From: Stenotrophomonas rhizophila | Lineage (GTDB): Bacteria > Pseudomonadota > Gammaproteobacteria > Xanthomonadales > Xanthomonadaceae | NCBI RefSeq assembly: GCF_001704155.1 | Contig: NZ_CP016294.1 | Coordinates: 2,043,501-2,107,500 of the forward strand | Length of the DNA: 64,000 nucleotides | Direction: 5' to 3' | In this document: in pieces, positions 56,214-64,000 of the stretch | Layout: the number at the start of each line of letters is the position of its first letter | Numbering within the stretch: position 1 is the first letter of the stretch | The notes under the pieces: generated by a model | Databases searched by the model: none | What the model saw: the letters and a program-made list of their open reading frames with translations, nothing else | Told to the model about the DNA's origin: nothing | Program-made: the position numbers and the translations under genes

Positions 56214-57596
56214 TTAGCCCTCAGGTTCCACCAGGCGCTTGAGCGCGGCCTGGCTGTGCGGCAGGTCGGCGGCTTTGCCGACGTCCTGGCCGAGGAAATC
56301 GACGATGTCCGACCAGCGTTCCAGTGCTTCGTCGGTGGCCGGATCGTTGCCGCGCTGGTAGGCGCCGATGGCGATCAGGTCGCGGTTGCTGGAGTAGGCG
56401 GAGACCAGGCGCTTGAGCTTGCGGATGCGCAGGCGCCAGGGTTCGTCGGCGATTTCAGTGACGACGCGGCTGACCGACGATTCGACGTCGATGGCCGGGT
56501 ACAGGCCGCTGTCGGCCACGCGGCGGGAGAGCAGGATGTGGCCGTCGAGGATGGCGCGGGCGGCGTCGGCGATGGGGTCCTGGGGGTCGTCGCCTTCGGT
56601 CAGCACGGTGTAGAACGCGGTGATGGAGCCGCGGCCCTTGGCGCCGTTGCCGGCGCGTTCGACCAGCGCGGGCAGTTTGGCGAACACCGAGGGCGGGTAG
56701 CCGCGGGTGGTCGGCGGTTCGCCGACGGACAGGCCGATTTCGCGCTGGGCCTGGGCGAAGCGGGTCAGCGAGTCCATCAGCAGCAGCACGTTCAGGCCCT
56801 GGTCGCGGAACCATTCGGCAATGGCGGTGGCGCGGTAGGCGCCGTGCAGGCGGGCCAGTGGTGGGCGGTCGGCGGGGCTGGCCACCACCACGGCGCGGCG
56901 CAGGCCTTCTTCGCCGAGGGTGCTTTCGACGAAATCGCGCACTTCGCGGCCACGTTCGCCGATCAGGCCGACCACGATCACATCGGCGGCGGTGTAGCGG
57001 GTCATCATGCCCAGCAGGGTGGACTTGCCGACGCCGGAACCGGCGAACAGGCCCACGCGCTGGCCACGGCCGATCGGCAGCAGGGCGTTGATGGCGCGCA
57101 CGCCGACATCGAGCGGCTGGGTGATCGGTTCACGGGCGAGCGGGTTGATCGAGACGCCGGCCATGCCGACGGTGCCTTCGGCGCGGATCGGGCCCTTGCC
57201 GTCCAGGGGCACGCCGTCGCTGTCGATGACGCGGCCGAGCAGGCCTTCGCCGACTTCCACGCCGCCACGGCCCAGCGAGGGCACCACGCGGGCATTGGGC
57301 AGCAGCCCGTGCAGCTCGGCGCTGGGCATGAGGTAGGTGCGTTCGCCGGCGAAGCCGACCACTTCGGCATCGACCCAGCCGCCATCGGCCACTTCGACCT
57401 TGCAGCTGGCGCCCATCGGCGATTCGCAGCCGACCGCTTCCAGGGTCAGGCCGACCGCGCGGCGCAGCACGCCTTCGCGGATCAGGCCGCGACCATGTGC
57501 GCCGTCGGGCTTGATGCCGTCCAGGCGCGCGGCCAGGCGCAGGTTGCGCGCGGCGGACCAGTCCGCGGCGGGCGGGGGCAGGGGTTCGGGGTTCAT
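56214..57596 (-). CDS. fliI: FliI, flagellum-specific ATPase
   Basis: This 460-residue F1-beta-like ATPase powers flagellar protein export. Walker A is GLFAGSGVGKSTLLG and Walker B LNVLLLMDSLTRFAQ; the signature PSVFAKLPALVERAG is also present. The start at 57596 (MNPEPLPPP) overlaps the fliH stop by 4 bases; an open frame continues upstream through fliH but is not coding. It partners with FliH and FliJ. Confidence 0.97.
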   Translation of the reverse strand: MNPEPLPPPAADWSAARNLRLAARLDGIKPDGAHGRGLIREGVLRRAVGLTLEAVGCESPMGASCKVEVADGGWVDAEVVGFAGERTYLMPSAELHGLLPNARVVPSLGRGGVEVGEGLLGRVIDSDGVPLDGKGPIRAEGTVGMAGVSINPLAREPITQPLDVGVRAINALLPIGRGQRVGLFAGSGVGKSTLLGMMTRYTAADVIVVGLIGERGREVRDFVESTLGEEGLRRAVVVASPADRPPLARLHGAYRATAIAEWFRDQGLNVLLLMDSLTRFAQAQREIGLSVGEPPTTRGYPPSVFAKLPALVERAGNGAKGRGSITAFYTVLTEGDDPQDPIADAARAILDGHILLSRRVADSGLYPAIDVESSVSRVVTEIADEPWRLRIRKLKRLVSAYSSNRDLIAIGAYQRGNDPATDEALERWSDIVDFLGQDVGKAADLPHSQAALKRLVEPEG

Positions 57597-58228
57597 GCGC
57601 TGGCTCCGGATTTGCGCAGCACTGCATCCAGCGCGCCGCGCAGACGCGCCTCGAGGGTGCCGTCGATGCGCACGGCTTCGGCGTGTACGCGCAGGTCGCC
57701 ACGGCTCAGGGTGAGGTCGGCGGTGAGGCGCTGGGTGGGCGAGAGCTGCAGCAGCGGGGCGAGTGCGGCGATGTCGTCGGGGTGCAGGCGCACTTCGACG
57801 TCGCGATTTGCACCGCCCACCGCGTCGACCGCTTCGCCAACCAGCTGCGCGAGCAGGGCGGGGTCGGCCTCGTAGGCGCGGCCGACCAGGGTGCCGGCGA
57901 TGCGCACGGCCAGTTCGCCGAGCGCGGCCACCACTTCGTTTTCGAGACGTGCCAGTGGACGGCCGAAGTTGTCCAGGATGCCTTCGATCTGCGCGACCAG
58001 GCGGCGCACTTCGGCCTGGCCCTGGGCCTGGCCGTCGGCGTGGCCCTGTTCGAAACCGTCTTTTTCCGCAGCGTCCTGGATCGCCTGGATTTCTTCCAGG
58101 GTCGGCAGCTGCAGCAGCGGCTCGGGCTCGTGTTCGGCAACCGGTTCGTCGAGGTCGTAATGGTCGTCCTGCGGGGCGGCAGGGGCTGCCAGCAGGTCCG
58201 GGGCAAGCCAGCGCACGGCGTGGTTCAC
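57593..58228 (-). CDS. fliH: FliH, negative regulator of FliI
   Basis: This 211-residue protein has the N-terminal export-gate peptide region and the family's glycine-repeat helix (EKDGFEQGHADGQAQGQAEV). The C-terminal FliI-binding domain (VRLHPDDIAALAPLL, LRVHAEAVRIDGTLEARL) follows. It dimerises on FliI and tethers it to the C-ring. It overlaps fliG by 4 bases and fliI by 4. Confidence 0.95.
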   Translation of the reverse strand: MNHAVRWLAPDLLAAPAAPQDDHYDLDEPVAEHEPEPLLQLPTLEEIQAIQDAAEKDGFEQGHADGQAQGQAEVRRLVAQIEGILDNFGRPLARLENEVVAALGELAVRIAGTLVGRAYEADPALLAQLVGEAVDAVGGANRDVEVRLHPDDIAALAPLLQLSPTQRLTADLTLSRGDLRVHAEAVRIDGTLEARLRGALDAVLRKSGASA

Positions 58229-59241
58229 AGCATCGCCTCCGCGTTGCCGCCGAGGGTGACGGTGCCTTCATCGGCCATGCGCTTGACGATGGCCAGGATC
58301 TCGCGCTGCGCGGTTTCCACGTCCGACAGGCGCACCGGACCGCGTGCTTCCATGTCTTCAAGCAGGATTTCGGCGGCACGCTGGGACATGTTGCGGGTGA
58401 TCTTGTCGCGCACCTTGATGTCGGCGCCGCGCAGGGCCAGGCCCAGGCGCTCGCCACTGACTTCGCGCAGCACCAGCTGCAGTTCGCGGTCTTCCAGGTC
58501 GATCAGGTCGTCGAACACGAACATCTTTTCCTGGATGCGCGCGCTCAGCGGCGCATCGATGCGCGAGATCTCGCCGAGGATCGCCTGGTCCTGGCCACTG
58601 TCCATGAAGTTGAGGATGTTGGCCGCGCACTGCACGCCGCCGATGTTGGACGACTTCAGGTTCTGGTTGCCGGCGAACTGGCGCTCCATGATTTCGTTCA
58701 GTTCGTTCAACGCGTTCGGCGGAATGCCGTCCAGGGTGGCGATGCGCAGCAGCACGTCCACGCGGGTGCGCTCGGGCAGCAGCTTGAGCGCATCGGCGGC
58801 CTGGTCGGTTTCCAGGTGGGCCATCACGATGGCGATGATCTGCGGGTGCTCGTTGCGCACCAGGTCAGCCACCGCACGCGGGTCCATCCACTTCAGCGCG
58901 TCCAGGCCGGTGGTGTTACGGCCGAGCAGGATGCGGTCGATGAGGTTGCCGGCCTTCTCGCTGCCCAGGGCCTGCACCAGCATGTTGCGGATGTAGTCGT
59001 CCGAGCCGACGCCAAGCGAGGTCTTGGAGCCCAGTTCGGTGCTGAACTGGTCCATGACCCGCTCGACCTGCTCGCGGGTGATGTCGCTCATGGTCGCCAT
59101 GGCGATGCCGATCTTCTGCACTTCCTTCGGTTCCATGTGGCGCAGCACGTCGGCCGCTTCCACTTCGCCCAGGGACAGCAGCAGCACGGCGGCGCGCTGC
59201 ACGCCGCTCAGCGGGGCAGGGGGGGCGGCGGGATCAATCAT
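58225..59241 (-). CDS. fliG: FliG, flagellar switch/torque protein
   Basis: This 338-residue C-ring protein has FliG_N (GVQRAAVLLLSLGEVEAADV), the middle domain with the EHPQ motif (VRNEHPQIIAIVMAHL), and a C-terminal torque domain (LIDLEDRELQLVLREVSGER, LRGADIKVRDKITRNMSQRA). It couples the rotor to MotC/MotD stators. It overlaps fliF by 8 bases. Confidence 0.97.
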   Translation of the reverse strand: MIDPAAPPAPLSGVQRAAVLLLSLGEVEAADVLRHMEPKEVQKIGIAMATMSDITREQVERVMDQFSTELGSKTSLGVGSDDYIRNMLVQALGSEKAGNLIDRILLGRNTTGLDALKWMDPRAVADLVRNEHPQIIAIVMAHLETDQAADALKLLPERTRVDVLLRIATLDGIPPNALNELNEIMERQFAGNQNLKSSNIGGVQCAANILNFMDSGQDQAILGEISRIDAPLSARIQEKMFVFDDLIDLEDRELQLVLREVSGERLGLALRGADIKVRDKITRNMSQRAAEILLEDMEARGPVRLSDVETAQREILAIVKRMADEGTVTLGGNAEAML

Positions 59242-60880
59242 TGGCCACCCAGCCCTTGACCACCTGGGCCACGCGCTTGGAATCGGTCTTTACAGCTTCA
59301 CGCGCCATGCGCAGTCGTTCCTCGTAGGAGTCCACGGGCAATGCCAGCGGCTCTTGGCCAGAAAGGTGTACCCGGTCCGAGCCGAGCTGGGGCAGGCCTT
59401 CGCCGTCGTCCACCAGCTGCACGTCGGCGCTGTGCGGTTCGAGGCTGTCGTCCCGGCCGGGCTTCTTCGGGGTGCCGGTGATGGAGCGCAGCGCCGGGCG
59501 CAGTACGCCGAACACCAGCGCCAGCACCACGATGGCACCGAGCAGCAGGCGCAGGCCGTCCTGCACCTGCGGCAGTTCCCACCACTTCGGCCCTTCGACC
59601 GGGGTGACTTCACGCACGAACGGAGCGTTCATCACCGACACGGTGTCGCCTCGTTCGGGGTTGAAGCCCACTGCCTGTTTGACCAGCGCTTCGACGCGGG
59701 TGAGTTCAGCGGCCGACAGCGGCTGCTCGGTGGTCTTGCCGTTGGCGCCCGGGCGCGGCACGTTGTCCAGCAGTACGGCGACGGAAACGCGCTTGATGCG
59801 GCCGGCCGGCTGGCGGCTGTGCTGCAGGGTGCGGTCCAGTTCGTAGTTGCGTGTGGCGTTGCGCGCGGTTTCGGTAGGCGCGGCAGCGGTGGCCGGTGCC
59901 GCAGCCGGACCCGGCGGCGTGTTGCTGGCCGCGCCCGGTACGCCCTGCGGGCCCGGGGTGGTCGTGCTGTTTTCGCTGGTCTGTTCGCTGCGCAGCTTCT
60001 GCGGCTCGCCGTTGTAGATCTCGCGGGCTTCTTCGGTGACCGAGAAGTCCATGTCCACGCTGACCTCCGGGTTGACCCGGCCCGGGCCGGTCATCGGCTC
60101 GAGCAGCTCACGGATGCGCTGGTTGAACGAGGTTTCCTGGCGGCGCACCTGGTCGAACTGGGCGGCGTTGACCGCCGCTTCGCTGTTGGGGTCGGACACG
60201 CTGAGCATGCGCCCGCTCTGGTCGACCACGGTGACGCGCTCGGCGGCCAGGTCGGGAATGCTGGCGGCCACCATGTGCACGATGGCATCGATCTGGCCGC
60301 GTTCCAGCTGCTGGCCACCGCGCAGTTCCAGCACCACCGAGGCGCTGGCGACGTCGCGCTGGCGGGTGAAGGCGCTGGGCTTGGGAATGGCCAGGTGCAC
60401 GCGCGAATCGCGCACCGGTCGCAGGGTGTTGATGGTGCGCGACAGCTCGGTTTCCAGCGAGTGCTGGTAGCGGGCATTTTCCATGAACTGGCTGACGCCG
60501 AAGCCGGGGTCGCGCTCCATCAGCTCGAAGCCGAGCCGGCCGCTGTCGGTCAGGCCGGAGCCGGCCAGCTTCAGGCGCGCATCGTGCAGGTTCTTTTCCG
60601 GCACGGTGATGCCGCCGGTGGCCGCATCCAGTTCGAACGGAATCTGCGCCGCACGCAGCAGGTCGGTGGCTTCGGCGGTGGCCTTCTGGTCCAGGCCGGT
60701 GTACAGCGGCACCATCCCCGGCTTCTGCGACCAGAAGAACACGAACAGGCCTGCCGCAACGGCCACGGCGATCATCGCCATCAGGCCAAGCCGACGGGTG
60801 ATCTGCAGGCTTTGCAGCCGGTCGAACCACTGGCCCGCCTTTTCGGCGTTCAGGGATTCCTTGGTGAGCGACAGGGCCAT
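59234..60880 (-). CDS. fliF: FliF, MS-ring protein
   Basis: This 548-residue MS-ring subunit has TM1 (GLMAMIAVAVAAGLFVFFW), two YscJ-like ring-building domains (TGGITVPEKNLHDARLKLAG, RVHLAIPKPSAFTRQRD) and a variable periplasmic loop. TM2 (LRLLLGAIVVLALVFGVLRP) and the C-terminal FliG-binding tail end it. It lies 12 bases after fliE. Confidence 0.97.
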   Translation of the reverse strand: MALSLTKESLNAEKAGQWFDRLQSLQITRRLGLMAMIAVAVAAGLFVFFWSQKPGMVPLYTGLDQKATAEATDLLRAAQIPFELDAATGGITVPEKNLHDARLKLAGSGLTDSGRLGFELMERDPGFGVSQFMENARYQHSLETELSRTINTLRPVRDSRVHLAIPKPSAFTRQRDVASASVVLELRGGQQLERGQIDAIVHMVAASIPDLAAERVTVVDQSGRMLSVSDPNSEAAVNAAQFDQVRRQETSFNQRIRELLEPMTGPGRVNPEVSVDMDFSVTEEAREIYNGEPQKLRSEQTSENSTTTPGPQGVPGAASNTPPGPAAAPATAAAPTETARNATRNYELDRTLQHSRQPAGRIKRVSVAVLLDNVPRPGANGKTTEQPLSAAELTRVEALVKQAVGFNPERGDTVSVMNAPFVREVTPVEGPKWWELPQVQDGLRLLLGAIVVLALVFGVLRPALRSITGTPKKPGRDDSLEPHSADVQLVDDGEGLPQLGSDRVHLSGQEPLALPVDSYEERLRMAREAVKTDSKRVAQVVKGWVAND

Positions 60881-60892
60881 GCGTTTCTATCC

Positions 60893-61249
60893 TTACAGCG
60901 GCATGTTCATCACGTCCTGGTAAGCCTGGACGAGACGGTTGCGGACTTCCACGGTGGCGCGGAAGGCGATCTGGGACTGCTGCGAGGCGACCATCACCTT
61001 GGCCAGGTCGGCGCCGGGTTCACCCAGTTCGAAGGCGCGGGCGAGGGCGCCGGATTTCTGCTGTGCCTCGTTGACCCCGGCGATCGCGCCACGCAGGGTC
61101 TCGGTGAAGCTCGGGCCCTGCACGTCCTGCGGCGCCCCCAGCCCCTGCAGCCCTTGCAGGGCGTTGGTCTGGGGGGTCTCAACGGACTGACCGACCTGGG
61201 TCTGGTAGGTGCGGATCTGGGAAAGAATCGAGGTGACGGAGTGTGACAT
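60893..61249 (-). CDS. fliE: FliE, MS ring-rod junction protein
   Basis: This 118-residue FliE joins the MS ring to the proximal rod and is exported early. The family's C-terminal helix (VMVASQQSQIAFRATVEVRN, LVQAYQDVMNMPL) is clear. The start at 61249 (MSHSVTSIL) fits the family length; upstream open sequence covers the promoter. It is the first gene of the fliE-K operon, with a near-perfect sigma-54 promoter about 45 bases upstream. Confidence 0.95.
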   Translation of the reverse strand: MSHSVTSILSQIRTYQTQVGQSVETPQTNALQGLQGLGAPQDVQGPSFTETLRGAIAGVNEAQQKSGALARAFELGEPGADLAKVMVASQQSQIAFRATVEVRNRLVQAYQDVMNMPL

Positions 61250-61290
61250 CTGGAACGTTCCGGCTGTTTTGGGGGTTTCGAGTGATGACG

Positions 61291-61307
61291 TTGCAAGCCC
61301 CGTGCCG
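61291..61307 (-). promoter_or_regulatory. Sigma-54 promoter of the fliE-K operon
   Basis: On the minus strand CGGCACGGGGCTTGCAA (61307-61291) fits the -24/-12 consensus TGGCAC-N5-TTGCA at all but the first base. It lies about 42 bases above the fliE start. fleQ, encoding the expected activator, lies 1.7 kb away. Confidence 0.85.
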
Positions 61308-61441
61308 AAACGGCTGAGTGGTTCAGCGATGTCGTGATGCTGTCGTGTGAAGGGCTTTGGCGCGGCGGAATGCGGCCGCGTCATCGCGCCGTGGCGACTG
61401 CGCCGGAACCCCGGCGTCGGGAAACCGTCGCGCAGACGGCA

Positions 61442-61471
61442 ACGGCGGCGTACCCGGGGGGCCGCCGCCGT
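61442..61471 (-). other. Hairpin downstream of the autotransporter
   Basis: ACGGCGGC (61442-61449) pairs with GCCGCCGT (61464-61471), 22 bases past the autotransporter stop. No T-run follows; it may still mark the 3' end of that transcript. Confidence 0.45.
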
Positions 61472-61492
61472 CGTGGTGATGTCGGTCAGGGG

Positions 61493-62563
61493 CTACCAGA
61501 TAAGCGAAACGCCTGCACCCAAGGCTGTCTCGTCGCCGCTCTTCGACCCGCTCAGGGACAGGGAAAATGCCTGGGTGAAGCGATGGCGTACGCCCACCGC
61601 GAACGCGTTCTCGCCTTCGGAGTTGCCGTAGCCAACCCCAACCGCGGTCATATCTTCGGCCTGGGGCGTGGTCACGGCGTGTGACTGCGCCATCGACATT
61701 GCGCCTTGCCGGCTGATCCGGCGATCCATCGTCCGCAGTGCGGCATCCATGCCGTCCAACCGGGTGTAGACGTTGGCAAACTGGTCGCCGACCTCTGCGC
61801 GGAACTGTTCCAGCGCGGCTGCGGCACCGCTGGCCATTCCGCCGACCTGGTCTATCTGCTGGTCGGTGTAGGTATTGGCCGCCGTCAACGTATCGCCGGC
61901 CACCTGGTCGGCATACGTGTTGGCCTCGGTCAGGGTGGCATCAGCCTGTTCGTCGGTGTACTGGTTGGCCGAGGCGAGCGTGGTCGCGGCGGTGTCGTTG
62001 AGCTGGCTGACATTGACGCCGTCGGTGGCGTTGGTGCCGGCGGCCATGTTCGTCACCTTGCGCTCGGCACCTGCAGCGCCCAGCGATACGCTGTTGGCTT
62101 CATCAGCGACCGAACCGGTACCCAGCGCAACCGAGTTCTCCGCGCTGGCCGCTGCATTGGCCCCGAAGGCCATCGCGTTGGCCGCACTGGCTGCACTGTT
62201 GAATCCCAATGCGGTCGATGCCGCACCGCTGGACGTTGCGCTGCGGCCAATGGCGGTGGAGAACTCGCCCGCCGAGCTGGCCAGTGACCCGACTGCGGTG
62301 GAATTATTGCCCGCAGCGTTGGCGTCAGTACCGAAGGCGGTGGACGTGCCGCCGGCTGCGCTGGCGCCATCGCCGCAGGCGAAGGCGCTTCCGCCGGTGG
62401 CCGTGGGGGCGGTACCGCCGGTCTGGTTGCAGACCGACTGGGCAAGTGCTGGAGAAGCTGCTGACAGGAACACGCCCAACGCAGCGGCGGTGATGAGGAG
62501 GGAACGGGCGGAGGTCGCGCGCGAAACACCACGCAGTGCAATGCGATACCAGGAACGATCCAT
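61493..62563 (-). CDS. YadA-like trimeric autotransporter adhesin
   Basis: This 356-residue surface protein has an extended signal peptide (ending SPALA-QS). A head follows, made of about 14-residue YadA repeats of the type GxxAxAxGxxSxAxG (STAVGSLASSAGEFSTAIGR, ASTALGFNSAASAANAMAFG), then the neck (LGAAGAERKVTNMAAGTNAT, DGVNVSQLND). A short coiled-coil stalk with ANxYTDxQ repeats and a C-terminal YadA anchor with terminal tryptophan (GAGVSLIW) complete it. Trimers mediate adhesion. It is short for the family. GAGG precedes the ATG at 62563. It lies between fleQ and fliE, so FleQ/c-di-GMP control is possible but unproven. Confidence 0.9.
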   Translation of the reverse strand: MDRSWYRIALRGVSRATSARSLLITAAALGVFLSAASPALAQSVCNQTGGTAPTATGGSAFACGDGASAAGGTSTAFGTDANAAGNNSTAVGSLASSAGEFSTAIGRSATSSGAASTALGFNSAASAANAMAFGANAAASAENSVALGTGSVADEANSVSLGAAGAERKVTNMAAGTNATDGVNVSQLNDTAATTLASANQYTDEQADATLTEANTYADQVAGDTLTAANTYTDQQIDQVGGMASGAAAALEQFRAEVGDQFANVYTRLDGMDAALRTMDRRISRQGAMSMAQSHAVTTPQAEDMTAVGVGYGNSEGENAFAVGVRHRFTQAFSLSLSGSKSGDETALGAGVSLIW

Positions 62564-62727
62564 GGCGGAGATCCTCGGGTGGCAGCGCGCCCGCCGGGGC
62601 AATGCCGGTCAGACGATCTGCATGAATCCCCCGATTCCCCGTACGCGTCTCCCCCGCATACGGCTGCTGGCGACGCTATTCCCGATGCCGTCACGGTGAG
62701 GTGAAGGGCCATCGCAGGAACTGCCGT

Positions 62728-62794
62728 ATCCGGATTCCACCGGCGCCCGTAACAATTCGCAATCCGGATCCCACCGGCGCCCGTAACAATTCGT
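62728..62794. repeat. Two-copy tandem direct repeat, about 34-bp unit
   Basis: Units at about 62728-62761 and 62762-62794 share ATCCGGAT(T/C)CCACCGG, then CGCCCGTAACAATTCG, and differ at one or two bases. The second unit runs straight into the GTAG palindrome. Confidence 0.75.
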
Positions 62795-62817
62795 AGCGCC
62801 GACTGTTAGTCGGCGAC
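62793..62817 (+). repeat. GTAG-headed REP-like palindrome
   Basis: GTAG, then GCCGACT-GTT-AGTCGGC. The flanks (AATTC before; a small GCGC stem and GGCGCAAGCATCCG after) match those at 10121-10183, so the mobile or conserved unit is about 60 bp. Confidence 0.75.
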
Positions 62818-62973
62818 TGCGCGCAGCGCGGCGCAAGCATCCGGAGCCGGTGTGCAATCGGTTGCGACGATGCCACCGACGTTTAGGCAATCCGAAGCCG
62901 ACCGTCAGACATCCTGACGCCGGAACGAAGTAAGAGACGCCGTCCGGACCAATCGATCCCATCGGCTAAAACG

Positions 62974-63004
62974 CAGAAAGGCCCGGTGTAAACCGGGCCT
63001 TTCC
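62974..63004 (-). terminator. fleQ terminator
   Basis: AAAGGCCCGGT pairs with ACCGGGCCTTT across a short loop. It lies about 25 bases past the fleQ stop and has A/T tracts on both sides. Confidence 0.85.
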
Positions 63005-63026
63005 GACTATGCGCATCCTGCAAACA

Positions 63027-64000
63027 TCAACCGGCCAGCTCTGCCTGGTCCCGCTCGATCCCATACTTGCGCAGCTTCTCCACCAGCGTGGTACGCCGCA
63101 GGCCAAGCAGCTGCGCGGCATGCGCCACCACGCCCTGCGTGCGCTCCAGCGCCTCGTTGATCAGGGTCAGCTCGATGTTGGCCATGTGGTTGCGCAGGTC
63201 CAGGCCGGCGTCGGGCAGGGCCGGGGACTTGTCGGCCGGGACGGCGCCGTTCGCTGCCGCTGCACCCGTCGCCGGGGCGTGGAACGAGAAGCTGCGCAGG
63301 TCCAGGCGGTCCTCACCAGCCGGTGCCGGCGCCGCTGCTGCAACCGGCGCTGCCACCGCGAAATCACCGCGATACCGTGCCGGCAGGTCCTGCACCCGAA
63401 CGTTGCCGCCCGGGTGCAACACGGCCAGGCGCTCCACGAGGTTGGTCAGCTCGCGCACGTTGCCCGGCCATTCGTAGGCGGCCAGGGCCTGCAGCGCTTC
63501 CGGGCTGAAACGCACTTCGCCGCGGCCGGTGCGGGCCAGCTGGCCGGCAATGGTGGTGACCAGTGCGGGCAGGTCTTCGCTACGCTCGCGCAGCGCCGGC
63601 ACTTCGATCGGGAACACATTGAGCCGGTAGAACAGATCCTCGCGGAACTTGCCATCGGCAATGCGCGATTCCAGGTCACGGTGGGTTGCGGCGATCACCC
63701 GTACGTTGCAGCGGATGGTCTGGTTGCCGCCTACGCGCTCGAAGCTGCGTTCCTGCAGCACGCGCAGCAGCTTGACCTGCATCGGCAGGCTCATGTCGCC
63801 GATTTCGTCCAGCAGCAGGGTGCCGCCTTCGGCCATTTCGAAGCGGCCCTTGCGTGCGCTGAGTGCGCCGGTGAATGCACCCTTTTCGTGACCGAACAGT
63901 TCGCTTTCCAGCAGGTCGGCCGGAATCGCGCCGCAGTTGATCGCCACGAACGGGCCATCGCGGCGCGGCGAGCGCTGGTGGATCGAACGCGACACCACTT
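63027..64000 (-). CDS. fleQ: FleQ, sigma-54-dependent flagellar activator (partial at right edge)
   Basis: This is the C-terminal 324 residues of a sigma-54 activator; the N-terminal receiver-like domain and Walker A lie beyond the window. Visible are the AAA+ domain with the sigma-54 contact loop GAFTGA ([16 protein letters not shown]), Walker B ([11 protein letters not shown]), arginine-finger region ([20 protein letters not shown]) and sensor II ([17 protein letters not shown]). An Ala/Pro linker and a Fis-type HTH ([20 protein letters not shown]) follow. FleQ binds c-di-GMP and turns on early flagellar operons. Two good sigma-54 promoters (fliE, fliL) lie nearby. The specific FleQ identity rests on context; the activator family is certain. 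Confidence 0.9.
   Translation of the reverse strand, partial: VVSRSIHQRSPRRDGPFVAINCGAIPADLLESELFGHEKGAFTGALSARKGRFEMAEGGTLLLDEIGDMSLPMQVKLLRVLQERSFERVGGNQTIRCNVRVIAATHRDLESRIADGKFREDLFYRLNVFPIEVPALRERSEDLPALVTTIAGQLARTGRGEVRFSPEALQALAAYEWPGNVRELTNLVERLAVLHPGGNVRVQDLPARYRGDFAVAAPVAAAAPAPAGEDRLDLRSFSFHAPATGAAAANGAVPADKSPALPDAGLDLRNHMANIELTLINEALERTQGVVAHAAQLLGLRRTTLVEKLRKYGIERDQAELAG

Larger units (their letters stand above)
62564..63026. other. fleQ-autotransporter intergenic region
   Basis: This 463-bp gap holds a two-copy tandem repeat (62728-62794), a GTAG palindrome with conserved flank (62793-62850), degenerate REP-like remnants, and the fleQ terminator. The autotransporter promoter must lie here, but I cannot place it. 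I see no gene here. Confidence 0.55.

Noticed and set aside
56214-58457. FliI extended to a 747-residue protein
   Set aside because: The extra N-terminal part runs through fliH in another frame. FliI begins at 57596 by alignment and overlap.

Overview
The window is GC-rich DNA from a flagellated gammaproteobacterium of the Xanthomonadaceae, most likely Stenotrophomonas or a close relative. Three things point there: an rpf (DSF quorum-sensing) cluster of the Xanthomonas/Stenotrophomonas type (rpfC, rpfF, rpfB and an aconitase in the rpfA position), its linkage to a large chemotaxis/flagellar supercluster, and several scattered GTAG-headed short palindromes that look like Stenotrophomonas REP elements. 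Nearly every base is coding. The long opposite-strand reading frames are GC-driven shadows. I see no tRNA, rRNA, CRISPR, prophage or insertion sequence.

Layout. 1-6425: rpf block. It holds the 3' end of rpfC (+), convergent to rpfF (-), then rpfB and acnA/rpfA (-). 6426-7334: a small AbrB-type antitoxin / PIN-type toxin pair sits between acnA and acnB (7396-9981, +). 10354-18075: a catabolic island. An unusual LysR regulator with two HTH domains (-) is divergent from a + strand operon encoding the lower 4,5-cleavage (2-pyrone-4,6-dicarboxylate, PDC) pathway: CHA aldolase, oxalomesaconate tautomerase, a DctA-type symporter, an OprB-type porin, LigJ-type hydratase and LigI-type PDC lactonase. 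No ring-cleavage dioxygenase or LigC-type dehydrogenase accompanies it. The set therefore looks built to import and use a pathway intermediate.

18171-46558: chemotaxis/motility supercluster, all on the - strand. In transcription order it runs flhB, flhA, flhF, flhG, fliA, cheY, cheZ, cheA (second copy), motC, motD, parC, parP, STAS protein, cheY-like gene, cheA (first copy), then MCP, ycgR, cheW, a small secreted protein, MCP, MCP, cheR, cheD, cheB. The three MCPs end in a CheR-tethering type pentapeptide, and two of them have long HAMP-like regions. Sigma-28-like promoters can be read upstream of motC, MCP3, ycgR, cheW, the secreted-protein/MCP2 unit and MCP1. This fits fliA lying in the same cluster.

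46949-49917: a DMT-family transporter (+) convergent with an MHYT-GGDEF-EAL c-di-GMP enzyme (-). 50123-61249: flagellar export, basal-body and switch genes in two - strand operons, fliE-F-G-H-I-J-K and fliL-M-N-O-P-Q-R. Each is headed by a good sigma-54 (-24/-12) candidate. 61493-62563: a YadA-like trimeric autotransporter. 63027-64000: the 3' part of fleQ, the sigma-54 activator expected to drive the fli promoters.

Together the window links DSF signalling (rpf), c-di-GMP enzymes and receptors (MHYT-GGDEF-EAL, YcgR, FleQ), the FleQ/RpoN then FliA flagellar cascade, and a polar chemotaxis array organised by ParC/ParP.
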